Made by a program: the position numbers and the translations under genes. Positions 23,167 through 32,074 of a stretch of DNA of 64,000 nt are shown here, in pieces. How positions within the stretch are numbered: the first letter of the stretch is position 1; each line of letters opens with the position of its first letter. Source of the DNA: JAGWBG01 sp034421095. GTDB lineage: Bacteria; Chloroflexota; Dehalococcoidia; Lucifugimonadales; JAGWBF01. The notes beneath the pieces were generated by a model, which did no database searches, was not told the origin of the DNA, and saw only the letters and a program-made list of their open reading frames with translations. The DNA lies in NCBI GenBank assembly GCA_034421095.1, contig DAOUKR010000025.1, forward strand, positions 262,820 through 326,819, read 5' to 3'.

Positions 23167-24366
23167 TCACTCTTCCTCATCTCCCTGAACCTGGGCTTGG
23201 GTCCGCACGGGCAGACCGTAGATAGCGATGAATCCTTCCGATGAACGGTGGTCGAATTTGTCACCGCGGTCGTAGGTGGCAAGGTCGTAGCTGTAAAGGG
23301 CACGTGGAGAGCTTCTTCCAACGACCGAGCAGACCCCCCTGTGCAGCTTTACCCGCACCGTACCGCTTACGTGGCGCTGGGTACTGGCAAAGTAGGCATC
23401 CATATCACGGCGATGATTGGTATACCAGAGACCGTTATAGACCACGTCGGCGTATTCCTGGGCAACCCTTGCTTTGAGACGCACCTGTTCCTTGCTCAAA
23501 GTCATGGCTTCCAGGGCCTTGTGGGCAGTGTGAAGCACCACCGCGGCGGGTGCTTCATATACCTCCCTGGACTTTATTCCGACCAGCCGGTTCTCTATAT
23601 GGTCAATCCTGCCCACGCCATGCTCTCCGGCCAGACGGTTGAGATGCCTCACAAGGTCTATGCCACCCATCCCCTCTCCGTCAATGGACACGGGCAGCCC
23701 ACTCTCGAAGCCTATCTCCAGGTATGCAGGTTCCGGGGGCGTGTCACCAACGGGTCTGGTCCAGTCGTAGGCGGCCTCCGGGGGTTCCTGCCAGGGGTCT
23801 TCCAGGTCTCCCGCCTCGGCGCTTCTGCCCCACAGGTTCTCATCCACGGAGTAGGGGCCTTTGCTCAAAGGCACGGGTATATTGTGCATTTGAGCGTACT
23901 CTATCTCCTCTTCGCGGCTCATGGCCCACTCACGTATGGGGGCGATGATTTTCAGGTCAGGGGCTAGGGCATTCACGCCCACGTCCAAGCGTACCTGGTC
24001 ATTACCCTTGCCGGTGCACCCGTGGGATATGGCGTAAGCCCCCTCGCTGCGGGCAGCTTCCACGAGGCGACGGGCTATAAGGGGTCTGCCAAGGGCCGTC
24101 GCGAGGGGATACTGGTCCTCATAGATGGCACCAGCTCGGATGGCAGGGGTGATGAAATCTCTGTAGAAGGCCTCTTTACCGTCCACAGTCAGAGCGTTTA
24201 CAGCCCCGATCCGGAGGGCACGCTGACGTATCTCCTCCAGATTGACCATGCCCAAGTCTATGGTGAGTGTCACTATCTGAGCCTGGTACTTCTCCTGAAG
24301 CCAGCGTATAGCTACCGAGGTGTCCAGTCCGCCGCTATAGGCGAGGATAATCTTGTTCTCGGCCAT
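23167..24366 (-). CDS. argG: Argininosuccinate synthase
   Basis: This enzyme condenses citrulline and aspartate using ATP. The 399-residue protein has the P-loop-like 'LAYSGGLDTSVAI' near the N-terminus, 'AISHGCTGKGNDQVR' and 'PYSVDENLWGRS', all diagnostic of the type I enzyme. It is full length. The spacer to argD (24367-24539) contains a palindromic repeat, and the retropepsin gene starts five bases after its stop. Confidence 0.97.
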   Translation of the reverse strand: MAENKIILAYSGGLDTSVAIRWLQEKYQAQIVTLTIDLGMVNLEEIRQRALRIGAVNALTVDGKEAFYRDFITPAIRAGAIYEDQYPLATALGRPLIARRLVEAARSEGAYAISHGCTGKGNDQVRLDVGVNALAPDLKIIAPIREWAMSREEEIEYAQMHNIPVPLSKGPYSVDENLWGRSAEAGDLEDPWQEPPEAAYDWTRPVGDTPPEPAYLEIGFESGLPVSIDGEGMGGIDLVRHLNRLAGEHGVGRIDHIENRLVGIKSREVYEAPAAVVLHTAHKALEAMTLSKEQVRLKARVAQEYADVVYNGLWYTNHRRDMDAYFASTQRHVSGTVRVKLHRGVCSVVGRSSPRALYSYDLATYDRGDKFDHRSSEGFIAIYGLPVRTQAQVQGDEEE

Positions 24367-24396
24367 TGGACTCTCCTAAGAAGGCGCTTTCAAGGC

Positions 24397-24512
24397 CCTT
24401 TTTCTCCTTGCGAGAGGAGGGTGGATGAGTGGGCAGTGGTAGTTCCAACCCCTCACCCCGTATCAAGTACCGGGAGGCTGTCAATCCTCCTGCCCGTCGT
24501 GGGAGAGGAGGT
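24397..24512. repeat. Palindromic repeat copies in the argD-argG spacer
   Basis: CCTTTTTCTCCTTGCGAGAG then GAGGGTGGATGAGTGG is a degenerate copy of the 'ccctctccc' family. A second, reversed half (AATCCTCCTGCCCGTCGTGG then GAGAGGAGG) follows at about 24482-24510. The 173-base spacer has no other recognisable feature. Confidence 0.5.
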
Positions 24513-24539
24513 CCGGGACGCCACTTTGGAAACACCGGC

Positions 24540-25748
24540 CTAGAGTCTATTGAGCGCCGCTTCAAGGCGACTGACGGCTTCATCCACCTCTTCCGGGGAG
24601 ACGGTAAGGGGTGGCATGAACCTTATGGCGTTGGGCCGTACCGGATTGAGGAGCAGCCCTTCTTCATTGCACATGGAAATCACCCTGCCGGATATGTCGC
24701 TGTTGAACTCAGTAGCCAACAGCAAGCCCTTGCCCCTGACGTCGGTGATGATGTCGAAGCGAGTCTGTAGCTCATCCAGGGCCTGCATCAACCGTTGCCC
24801 CATAGTCGTGGCAGATGCCGACAGGTCGTTCTCAATGATGTGCTTGCTGGAGGCGTATGCGGCAGCGGTGGTCAGGGCGTTGCCGCCGAAGGTTGAGCCG
24901 TGGTCCCCAGGCTCCAGGGCCATGCAGTAGTCCTTGGACATGAAGGCCCCTATGGGCACTCCGCCGCCCAGACCCTTGGCCAGGACCATCACGTCCGGCT
25001 CTATGCCGCAGTCCTGGTAGCCGAATAGGGAACCCAAGCGTCCCATGCCGGTCTGCACCTCGTCCAAGATTAGAAGCAACCCCTGGCTGTCGCACCACTC
25101 TCTGACCCTTCTGAGATAATCGTTGGCGGGCACGTTCACCCCGCCCTCACCCTGCACGGGTTCCAGCATCACGGCAGCGGTGCGCTCGTTGGTGGCCTCC
25201 ATGATGGCCTCCACGTTGTTGTAGTCCACGTGGACAAAGCCGGGAGTCAGTGGCTGGAAAGGTTCCTGGTAATGGGGCTGTCCGGTCGCCGACAGAGTGC
25301 TCATGGTGCGGCCATGGAAGGAGTTATAGGCAGTTATGACCTCATAAGCCCCGTTACGGTTTTTCTTACCGTACTTCCTGGCCAGCTTCATCGCCCCCTC
25401 TATGCCCTCGGCACCGCTATTGCCGAAGAACACCTTGTCCAGGGCGCTGTTCTCCACCAGAAGCTGAGCCAGAAGCAGCTGAGGCGTGGTGTAGAACTGG
25501 TTAGAGGTTTGCAAAAGGGTCGCCGCCTGCTCGGTTATGGCCCTGGTGATGGCCGGGTGGCAATGTCCCAGGTTGTTGACGGCCCAGCCTGCGGTAAAGT
25601 CCAGGTACTCCTTTCCGTTAACGTCCCAAACCCTCGTTCCCTCTCCTCGCACGATTACCACGGGCTGCCTTCTCACGGTAAAAGCGTAGTACCTCTTTTC
25701 CATTTCCACCCAGTCGGCCTGCCCCGGTCCTTCAAAATGGGTGCTCAT
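24540..25748 (-). CDS. argD: Acetylornithine aminotransferase
   Basis: This PLP enzyme converts N-acetylglutamate semialdehyde to N-acetylornithine. The 402-residue class III aminotransferase has 'FTAGWAVNNLGHCHP', the PLP phosphate site 'NSGAEGIEGAMKLAR', the Asp of 'LLILDEVQTGMGR' and the Schiff-base Lys in 'VMVLAKGLGGGVPIGAF'. Its start overlaps the stop of the UPF0182 gene by four bases (ATGA), so they are coupled. Related GABA or ornithine aminotransferases are excluded mainly by context. Confidence 0.93.
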   Translation of the reverse strand: MSTHFEGPGQADWVEMEKRYYAFTVRRQPVVIVRGEGTRVWDVNGKEYLDFTAGWAVNNLGHCHPAITRAITEQAATLLQTSNQFYTTPQLLLAQLLVENSALDKVFFGNSGAEGIEGAMKLARKYGKKNRNGAYEVITAYNSFHGRTMSTLSATGQPHYQEPFQPLTPGFVHVDYNNVEAIMEATNERTAAVMLEPVQGEGGVNVPANDYLRRVREWCDSQGLLLILDEVQTGMGRLGSLFGYQDCGIEPDVMVLAKGLGGGVPIGAFMSKDYCMALEPGDHGSTFGGNALTTAAAYASSKHIIENDLSASATTMGQRLMQALDELQTRFDIITDVRGKGLLLATEFNSDISGRVISMCNEEGLLLNPVRPNAIRFMPPLTVSPEEVDEAVSRLEAALNRL

Positions 25749-28558
25749 TGTGAGCCTCCTTCCGACGCTAACGTCTCTTGTATTTTTCTCAACGCCTCTC
25801 GTAGAGTATCGAGGTTCTCCACCAGTTGGCTGACCGCCTCCTCGATACCGACAATCTCCCTTTGCACTTCCTCAAGCTGGCTGCGCTCCTGGCTGGCAGT
25901 CCCGTCCGACAGCCTCTGTACCGGCGTGTCCGTCGAGGGCTGGCCGGCCACAGTGTCGGGAATCGCCTCTCCCAACAGAAGGGTCAGGGCTTCGGAAAGA
26001 GTGTCAGCCATGACCACCTTGTTGGCATCCGCCAGAAAGACCTTTTTAAGCTCCGGCAGAGGCAAGGCTTCGGCGCGTATATACAGGGGCTCCACGTACA
26101 GTACGGACTCACCCATGGGGATAGCCAGCAAGTTCCCACGGATACACAGCTTACCTACAGGGCACAAAAGGGTCAACTCTCTACCTATCTGCTCATCGGC
26201 GGTGATACGGGCCTCTATTTGCTCCGGGCCAAAAACCTGCCTATCCTTGGGAAACGTGACGGTCAGGAGCTTGCCGTAGTTCTCTCCGTCGCTGCGGGCG
26301 GCCATCCATCCCACCATGTTCTTCTTCTCCACACCCCCAGGGGTAAAGGGCAAGAGCAAGACGAACTCCTCTTCTTCTTCTCCGGGCAGCTTCATGATAA
26401 CGTAATAAGGCTCTATATCCTGGGTGTTATCGGGGTCCTCGAACACCTCCCGGGCCAGTGCCCACAGGTCCTCCCGCAGGAAGAACTCCTTGGGGTCCGT
26501 CATGTGGTATCGCAGGTTAATCTGCGTCTGGGCCGAGAACAGGTCTATGGGGTAACGTATGTGGTCCCGGAGGGACGGGTCCAGGTTGTCTATCTCATCG
26601 AAGTCCACAAACATATCGGGGAAGGCTCCCCGATAAATCTGCATCAGCGGGTCTTCCTCATCTATGACGAAGAAGTACACCGCGCCGTTATAGGCGTCTA
26701 CAACCACTTTGACGCTGTTGCGAATATAGTTGAATTCATCCTCAAATAGGGCGGAGTAGGCGTACCGGTCGGAGACGGTGTAGGCGTCCTGAATCCACCA
26801 CAGCTTTCCGCCGTCACCCACCACCAGGTACGGGTCCTTGTCCAGGTGCAGGAATGGCGCTATTGTGCTCACCCGCTCACCTATGTGACGCCTGTATTTT
26901 ACCGTGCTCTCGGAGCCAATCTGCCCGCTTATAAGAAGGTTGAAGTCCAGGAACTGCCAGGCGAAGGCCGCCCTCGTGAAGAAGGACCCCAACTTGACCC
27001 CTCCCTCACCTTCAAAGTTCTGAAAGACAGGGTCTCCTTCTGGGCCAGGGAAGTTGAACTCTTCGGTATCGGTGTCTATTATGACAAAATCCTTGGTGTT
27101 CTCTCCATAGTAAATCTCCGGTCGCTCAACAACCAGGTCGCCGGTTGGGGGTACGTCCTTGAGAAAGAACTCGGGACGCCCCTCTACGGTGGCCTGGGTC
27201 ACCGGACTCATGGCAACGCCGTACCCGTGGGTATATGAGAGCTTGCGGTTCACCCATTTCTGAGCTTCCTCCTCCAGGTTCTCCGGGAAGAGTTCTCTGG
27301 CAGCCAGCATCACCTGTCGATACTCCCCGTTAGGGAACCTGTAGCGGTCCACGTCAACGTTCACGAAGCCGTAGTACTGCCGGAAGGTCTGTATCTGGTT
27401 GTAAGTATCCCGCAGGGGCCGGTGGTCCCAAAGGCGAATGTTCTCAATGGTCTCGGGATTGTCAGATACCGTTTCAATATCCAGATTAGGGGAATAGGTG
27501 AATGACTGCTCGTCAATCTGGTCCAGTCCATAGGCGGCCCTGGTGGCCGTGATGGCGCGGTCAATGTATTCGTGCTCCCGCTCAAACTCGTTGGGACTCA
27601 CCCTGAATCGCTGGTAGGCTACCGGATATATAGCGCCAGCCAATACAGCCAGGACGGCCCACAAGGAGAAGGAGGCTATCATAAGCCTCAGACCACCATA
27701 GTACAGGCTTACGACGAAACCCACGGCCGCCATCAGGGAGATGGCTACCAACAGCCAGAGGACCGGGAGCCTGGCATTGACGTCGGTGTATCCAGCCCCC
27801 GGAGCCGCCCCACGACCCGAGAAGACCAGCTCGAAAATGTCCAGGTAGTGGGCTGCGGCAATGGTAATCATCAAGAAGGCACCCAGCAGAGCCAGGTGTC
27901 CTCTGATCCTCGGTGTGAGCACGACGTTTACGCCCCTGAGAGCGAAGATAGCCATGTACAAGGCCACTACTGCCACTACCGTGGCGATGACAGCGCCCAT
28001 GAACCACCCCTGGATGAAGTGGAGCAAGGGCATGGTGGCTAGATGAAAGGATATGTCCTTATTGAACTGGGGGTCCTGGACTCCGAAGGGGACACGATTG
28101 AAGTAGACCAGAATGGTCTCCCAACGTCCTTGTGCCACAATCCCAAACACCACGCTCATCACGACGACCATCAGGACAGCACCGACAATGATGCCTATGC
28201 GACCCATCCTCAGCATTTCCGGCGGGACGGGAAGGACACTCCCTCCCCTGGAAAAGCGATAGGCGACGTACAGATTGACGATGAGAATGCCGGCTACCAA
28301 CAAAGCCCCCCCGAAGAAGAGCCAGATACGCATCCCCAGTATTTTGGTGTATACGCCCTTGTAGCCCAGGCTATCAAACCACAGCCAGTCGGTGTATATA
28401 CTCTTGACTACCGAGAGAATCAGAACAATAATGACGACGGCAGCAACGGCCAGTCCAACCCTGGTGAGCAGCTTCATGTTAGGGTTCCCAAACTGACCCG
28501 TGCCTACGTTCCTTGGAGGGCCTGCCCCTTCCCCATTGTTTCCCACGTTGAAGATCAT
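25745..28558 (-). CDS. UPF0182 family large membrane protein
   Basis: The 937-residue protein has a short Gly/Asn-rich N-terminus, about seven hydrophobic helices within residues 30-330, and a large soluble domain to about 820, probably outside the cell. This domain carries the family's 'YSPNLDIETVSDNPETIENI' and 'LWDHRPLRDTYNQIQTFRQY' stretches. The C-terminal 90 residues are acidic with a predicted coiled coil ('EEAVSQLVENLDTLREALRK'). UPF0182 proteins are common in Actinobacteria and Chloroflexota and have no assigned function. Unusually, it sits inside the arginine operon, 31 bases after argB and overlapping argD by four bases. Confidence 0.92.
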   Translation of the reverse strand: MIFNVGNNGEGAGPPRNVGTGQFGNPNMKLLTRVGLAVAAVVIIVLILSVVKSIYTDWLWFDSLGYKGVYTKILGMRIWLFFGGALLVAGILIVNLYVAYRFSRGGSVLPVPPEMLRMGRIGIIVGAVLMVVVMSVVFGIVAQGRWETILVYFNRVPFGVQDPQFNKDISFHLATMPLLHFIQGWFMGAVIATVVAVVALYMAIFALRGVNVVLTPRIRGHLALLGAFLMITIAAAHYLDIFELVFSGRGAAPGAGYTDVNARLPVLWLLVAISLMAAVGFVVSLYYGGLRLMIASFSLWAVLAVLAGAIYPVAYQRFRVSPNEFEREHEYIDRAITATRAAYGLDQIDEQSFTYSPNLDIETVSDNPETIENIRLWDHRPLRDTYNQIQTFRQYYGFVNVDVDRYRFPNGEYRQVMLAARELFPENLEEEAQKWVNRKLSYTHGYGVAMSPVTQATVEGRPEFFLKDVPPTGDLVVERPEIYYGENTKDFVIIDTDTEEFNFPGPEGDPVFQNFEGEGGVKLGSFFTRAAFAWQFLDFNLLISGQIGSESTVKYRRHIGERVSTIAPFLHLDKDPYLVVGDGGKLWWIQDAYTVSDRYAYSALFEDEFNYIRNSVKVVVDAYNGAVYFFVIDEEDPLMQIYRGAFPDMFVDFDEIDNLDPSLRDHIRYPIDLFSAQTQINLRYHMTDPKEFFLREDLWALAREVFEDPDNTQDIEPYYVIMKLPGEEEEEFVLLLPFTPGGVEKKNMVGWMAARSDGENYGKLLTVTFPKDRQVFGPEQIEARITADEQIGRELTLLCPVGKLCIRGNLLAIPMGESVLYVEPLYIRAEALPLPELKKVFLADANKVVMADTLSEALTLLLGEAIPDTVAGQPSTDTPVQRLSDGTASQERSQLEEVQREIVGIEEAVSQLVENLDTLREALRKIQETLASEGGSQ

Positions 28559-28588
28559 AACACCTTCCGTTTAAGCTATCAGCAATTC

Positions 28589-29425
28589 CTAAGTATGTGG
28601 ACCGGACTCCAATTGGCTAGCATCATGCCTACCGAGTATTTGAGTGCCAGTGGGCACACCCCGGAAGCAGTGCATCAACACCCCTGGCTGCCTGCCGTCT
28701 ATTATCTCAGCCACCGGAACCCTGTCCAGGGCACGCAAACAAGCCTCCAGCTTGGGTATCATTCCGCCTTTCACCACACCTGACGCAAGGAGAGGGCGGG
28801 CGCTCCTCACGCTGAGGCGTCGGATGACTCTGCCCGACCCATCCATTACCCCGTTCACGTCTGTGAGAAAAATCAGCCTCTCAGCACCTATGGCATAGGC
28901 TAACTCCCCCGCCACGGTATCTCCGTTTATGTTGAGCATGGAGCCCGAGTAGGGAGACTCATCCGCTCGGTGTATGCCCACGGGAGCCACCATCGGTATG
29001 TACCCCCCCTCCAGGGACTGCAGCAAGACTTCAGGGTTTACCCCTGTCACCTCGCCCACGTAACCTAACTCCTCGTCGGCCACCCTGGCCTTCAATAGAG
29101 CACCATCTACACCACTCAGCCCGATAGCTTTGCCTCCCAGGGCAATCAGAGAGGCCACTAGCTGCTTGTTGACCAGCCCCGTCAGCACTGCCGCGACGAT
29201 TTCGAGGCTCTGGGAATCAGTGACCCTCAAACCCCGGACAAAACGGGGGATGGTGCCTTGTTTCTCCATCCACTGGGAGATGACGCTGCCCCCACCGTGG
29301 ACAACTATAAGCTTGACGCCATCACGCTGGAGGGCAACCAGGTCCTTGAGAGTGGTATCGTTGCTGCCCAGGGTGCTGCCCCCGATTTTCACCACGACTA
29401 TGCCTTTGGGCGGCCTGTCTGACAC
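28589..29425 (-). CDS. argB: Acetylglutamate kinase
   Basis: This enzyme phosphorylates N-acetylglutamate, the second step of arginine synthesis. The amino acid kinase fold shows 'VVVKIGGSTLG' and 'LIVVHGGGSVISQWM', then 'NINGDTVAGELAYAI' and 'LIFLTDVNGVMDG'. I prefer GTG 29425 (278 aa), because GGAG lies six bases upstream; GTG 29437 in the same frame is possible. A promoter with a palindromic operator-like site lies just upstream, so argB and the genes after it may be transcribed separately from argJ. Confidence 0.93.
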   Translation of the reverse strand: MSDRPPKGIVVVKIGGSTLGSNDTTLKDLVALQRDGVKLIVVHGGGSVISQWMEKQGTIPRFVRGLRVTDSQSLEIVAAVLTGLVNKQLVASLIALGGKAIGLSGVDGALLKARVADEELGYVGEVTGVNPEVLLQSLEGGYIPMVAPVGIHRADESPYSGSMLNINGDTVAGELAYAIGAERLIFLTDVNGVMDGSGRVIRRLSVRSARPLLASGVVKGGMIPKLEACLRALDRVPVAEIIDGRQPGVLMHCFRGVPTGTQILGRHDASQLESGPHT

Positions 29426-29449
29426 TCCACACTCCACAAAACAAGTAAC

Positions 29450-29470
29450 ATTATACGCTATAAATAGCGT
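29450..29470 (-). promoter_or_regulatory. argB -10 box next to a 16-bp palindrome (candidate operator)
   Basis: On the minus strand a perfect TATAAT occupies 29455-29450, about 25 bases before the preferred argB start. The -35 region is poor (T-rich). Directly upstream, and sharing one base with the -10 box, is the palindrome ACGCTATAAATAGCGT (29455-29470), with six-base arms and an AT centre. Its position is that of a repressor site, but it does not match the usual ARG box closely. Confidence 0.5.
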
Positions 29471-29595
29471 GTAAAAAGCAAAACTTGTTTGTACTTGGAA
29501 AACTCAGGGCAGTATATAACTATAGCGCCAAATAAGCGGGGGCAGGTTGAAGTATGAGGATTCACCGGGGCCGGCTACCCGCACCCTTGTGGACG

Positions 29596-30828
29596 TTAGG
29601 TGGTGTAGGCGCTGTTAAAGGTCACGTATTCTTCGCTGAGGGGACAGCCCCACGCCGTGGCCTCACCCTGACCCAGATTGAGCTTGATTCGGAAGGACAC
29701 CTCCAGCCCACGCATCAAGGCAACTACTCCGTCCCTGTGAAAGGGGATGGGACGGCCATCCTCCATTATGCAAACGTCGTTGACGTAGAGGGCCACCCTG
29801 CCCTCCTCAACCTCGGCCCCGCTTCTGCCCAGGGCAGCTATGATTCTGCCCCAGTTGGGGTCAGCACCATGAACGGCCGTTTTCACCAGGCTCGACGACG
29901 CCACCGTCCGTGCAGCGTGGCGGGCGGCCGTGAGGTCAGTCGCCCCTTCAACAGTAACTTCGATGAGACGATTGCTCGCTCCCTCTCCGTCCCTGGCTAG
30001 CTCCTTGGTCAGGTGGATACAGAGCCGGTTCAGGGCCTCCTGGAAAAGGTCTCCGGCCTGCGTACCTTCCTCTATAATGCCGGCTTCCGCCGCACCGTTG
30101 GCCATGACAAGCACAGTATCGTTCGTGCTGGTATCCCCGTCTACCGACAGCATGTTGAAGGATGAATCGGCCGCTCGACTCAACGCACGTTGCAGGAACT
30201 GGCCTTCCACTTCTGCGTCTGTGGTGAGGAAACTCAGCATGGTAGCCATGTTGGGATGTATCATGCCTGCGCCCTTGGCTATCCCGCCGATGGTTATGGT
30301 CTTGCCCTGGCACTCGAAGGTCACTGCCCCTTCTTTGGGATGAGTGTCCGTAGTCATAATAGCCCTGGCAAGGTCGTTGCCCCCACCCTCCGAAGGGGTT
30401 ATCTGGCTGATGCCCGCTCGAATAAGGGCCATTGGCAGTTCCACTCCTATAATCCCGGTGCTGCCCATGAGCACCTCTTCAGGTCCCAATCCCAGTCGTC
30501 TTGCGGTCTCGGCCGTAGTCTCCTGGGCATCCAGATAGCCCTGCTCTCCCACACATGCGTTGGCTATGCCGCTATTGACCACCAAGGCCCTGACTTTGCT
30601 CCGAGGAGAGACCCGCTCCTGGGTGAGCACGACTGAAGGCGACTTGACCGTGCTGGTGGTGAATACCCCGGCAACGGAACTGGGCCTGTCGGAGAGCAAT
30701 ATACCCAGGTCCAGCTTATCCTCTGCGTAGGTTTTGAGTCCGGCGTATGTGGCACCCGCCGAGAATCCCCTGGGGGTAGTCACGGAGCCACTATCCACAG
30801 AATTCATTTTCCCGGCCATGTCTTTCAC
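29596..30828 (-). CDS. argJ: Glutamate N-acetyltransferase / amino-acid acetyltransferase ArgJ
   Basis: ArgJ recycles the acetyl group from acetylornithine to glutamate and may also use acetyl-CoA. The 410-residue precursor has the autocleavage motif 'KGAGMIHPNMATML', with the new N-terminal nucleophile Thr196, plus 'LVVNSGIANACVG' and 'DPNWGRIIAALGRSG'. It is upstream of argB (158-base gap). Its presence explains why no argE is needed; whether it is mono- or bifunctional cannot be read from the sequence. Confidence 0.95.
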   Translation of the reverse strand: MKDMAGKMNSVDSGSVTTPRGFSAGATYAGLKTYAEDKLDLGILLSDRPSSVAGVFTTSTVKSPSVVLTQERVSPRSKVRALVVNSGIANACVGEQGYLDAQETTAETARRLGLGPEEVLMGSTGIIGVELPMALIRAGISQITPSEGGGNDLARAIMTTDTHPKEGAVTFECQGKTITIGGIAKGAGMIHPNMATMLSFLTTDAEVEGQFLQRALSRAADSSFNMLSVDGDTSTNDTVLVMANGAAEAGIIEEGTQAGDLFQEALNRLCIHLTKELARDGEGASNRLIEVTVEGATDLTAARHAARTVASSSLVKTAVHGADPNWGRIIAALGRSGAEVEEGRVALYVNDVCIMEDGRPIPFHRDGVVALMRGLEVSFRIKLNLGQGEATAWGCPLSEEYVTFNSAYTT

Positions 30829-31054
30829 CCATCACTTTCCACGGATTTTCCGGCTATTTTACACGGGACCCAATATACGGAGGACAGCCATCGAAGAGAG
30901 CGAACCGCTTTAGGAGTATGGAGTATACCACAAAGAGCTAGCTATGAGTAGGGAGAGGGAGGGGTGCATAGCCCATAGCCAGTTAGGCTTGCTTCAGGCT
31001 TTGCTCAACCTGACCACCAGGGAGAAGGAATCCGACGCCGGCCACCATATATTC
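30829..31054. other. Spacer between argJ and the restriction gene
   Basis: No coding frame, repeat or tRNA was recognised. Minus-strand -10-like boxes (TATACT near 30934 and TATATT near 30875) lie upstream of argJ, but neither has a good -35 partner. Base composition becomes more AT-rich from about 30900 on. Confidence 0.3.
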
Positions 31055-32062
31055 TCACTCACGCCACCCTCTAGCTTCCATCCCTCTACGCAGATAATCT
31101 GGGTGAGGTCGGTCTCTATCATTTGTTGGTAGATAGATAGTGTTACATACATAAGCCCGCAAGGAATCTTGACCTTGCAGTAATCCCTTTTCCTGCAACT
31201 GACGAAGTTTGAATTCACTCACCTGGATATGGTAATCTTCCGCGACCGTGAGTAAAGACCTGTCATAAGCTTGATGGTGAAGGGAGCAGAGAGCCAGACC
31301 ATTCGATGTTTGATCCGTGCTGTCAGGAACCTCTACCGGAATAATGTGTGCAGCTTGTACCAACTCCAATTGCAAGTGGCAGACAGCACAATGATGGCTA
31401 TAGGCCCCCAATACTCGAACACGAAAGCTCCTTTCGCGACTCCTCCTAACTACAGTGGTAACAACTTCCCTACGCCCTGTTGGGACATGCTCAAGAGCTT
31501 CCTGTGGTGGTTCTTCACCGCGTGCAGCTACCTGAAGAGTTTCAACTTCCGACTCTGTGAGGAAGCGATGCAATTCGGCTTGCCTGAGAACATACTCAAT
31601 AAACATATCCGGCGAAAAAGTTACAACGACTTCTACGCCTCGGGAAACTTGCTTCAGCTGAAAGCCAAAGCCTCCTAACGCAGCTGCTTCAAGAGTTTGG
31701 CTCCTAACTTGAATTGACGGGGAACTTCTATCCCTGAAAGATTGGTGGAAATATGGGTCGAAGGCAGTGAAGACCCCTATATCTTCACTCCAACCAAGTA
31801 AAAGGGTCTGTGCATCTGGAGTAATCTCAAGCGGGGAATGAACACCTGTGATTTGAATGCGGTACTCACCTGAAGGTCGGACCGCCACAGGCCCGCCTGA
31901 GGTCACATTCCAGATATATATGCGAAGTCGTATCAGGTTCTCATCTCTAGCGCACCGGACAATGAATGGATGTGCTGGACGTTCAATAATCATTCTCCAT
32001 CCACTCACTGAAATGGCAGACTGCACTCGTTCAAAAAGGACGTGCTTCGCCAGTTGAGGCAT
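31055..32062 (-). CDS. HNH-type restriction endonuclease
   Basis: The 335-residue protein has an unassigned N-terminal domain of about 200 residues that is probably the DNA-recognition part. A C-terminal HNH nuclease follows: zinc cysteines C225-x2-C228, the catalytic His in 'VQAAHIIPVE' (H239), Asn254, and the second zinc pair C259-x2-H262. It starts 12 bases after the stop of the DNA methyltransferase gene on the same strand. This is the arrangement of a type II restriction-modification pair, with the methylase translated first. The recognition sequence cannot be told. Confidence 0.8.
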   Translation of the reverse strand: MPQLAKHVLFERVQSAISVSGWRMIIERPAHPFIVRCARDENLIRLRIYIWNVTSGGPVAVRPSGEYRIQITGVHSPLEITPDAQTLLLGWSEDIGVFTAFDPYFHQSFRDRSSPSIQVRSQTLEAAALGGFGFQLKQVSRGVEVVVTFSPDMFIEYVLRQAELHRFLTESEVETLQVAARGEEPPQEALEHVPTGRREVVTTVVRRSRERSFRVRVLGAYSHHCAVCHLQLELVQAAHIIPVEVPDSTDQTSNGLALCSLHHQAYDRSLLTVAEDYHIQVSEFKLRQLQEKGLLQGQDSLRAYVCNTIYLPTNDRDRPHPDYLRRGMEARGWRE

Positions 32063-32074
32063 GACATTAACTCG

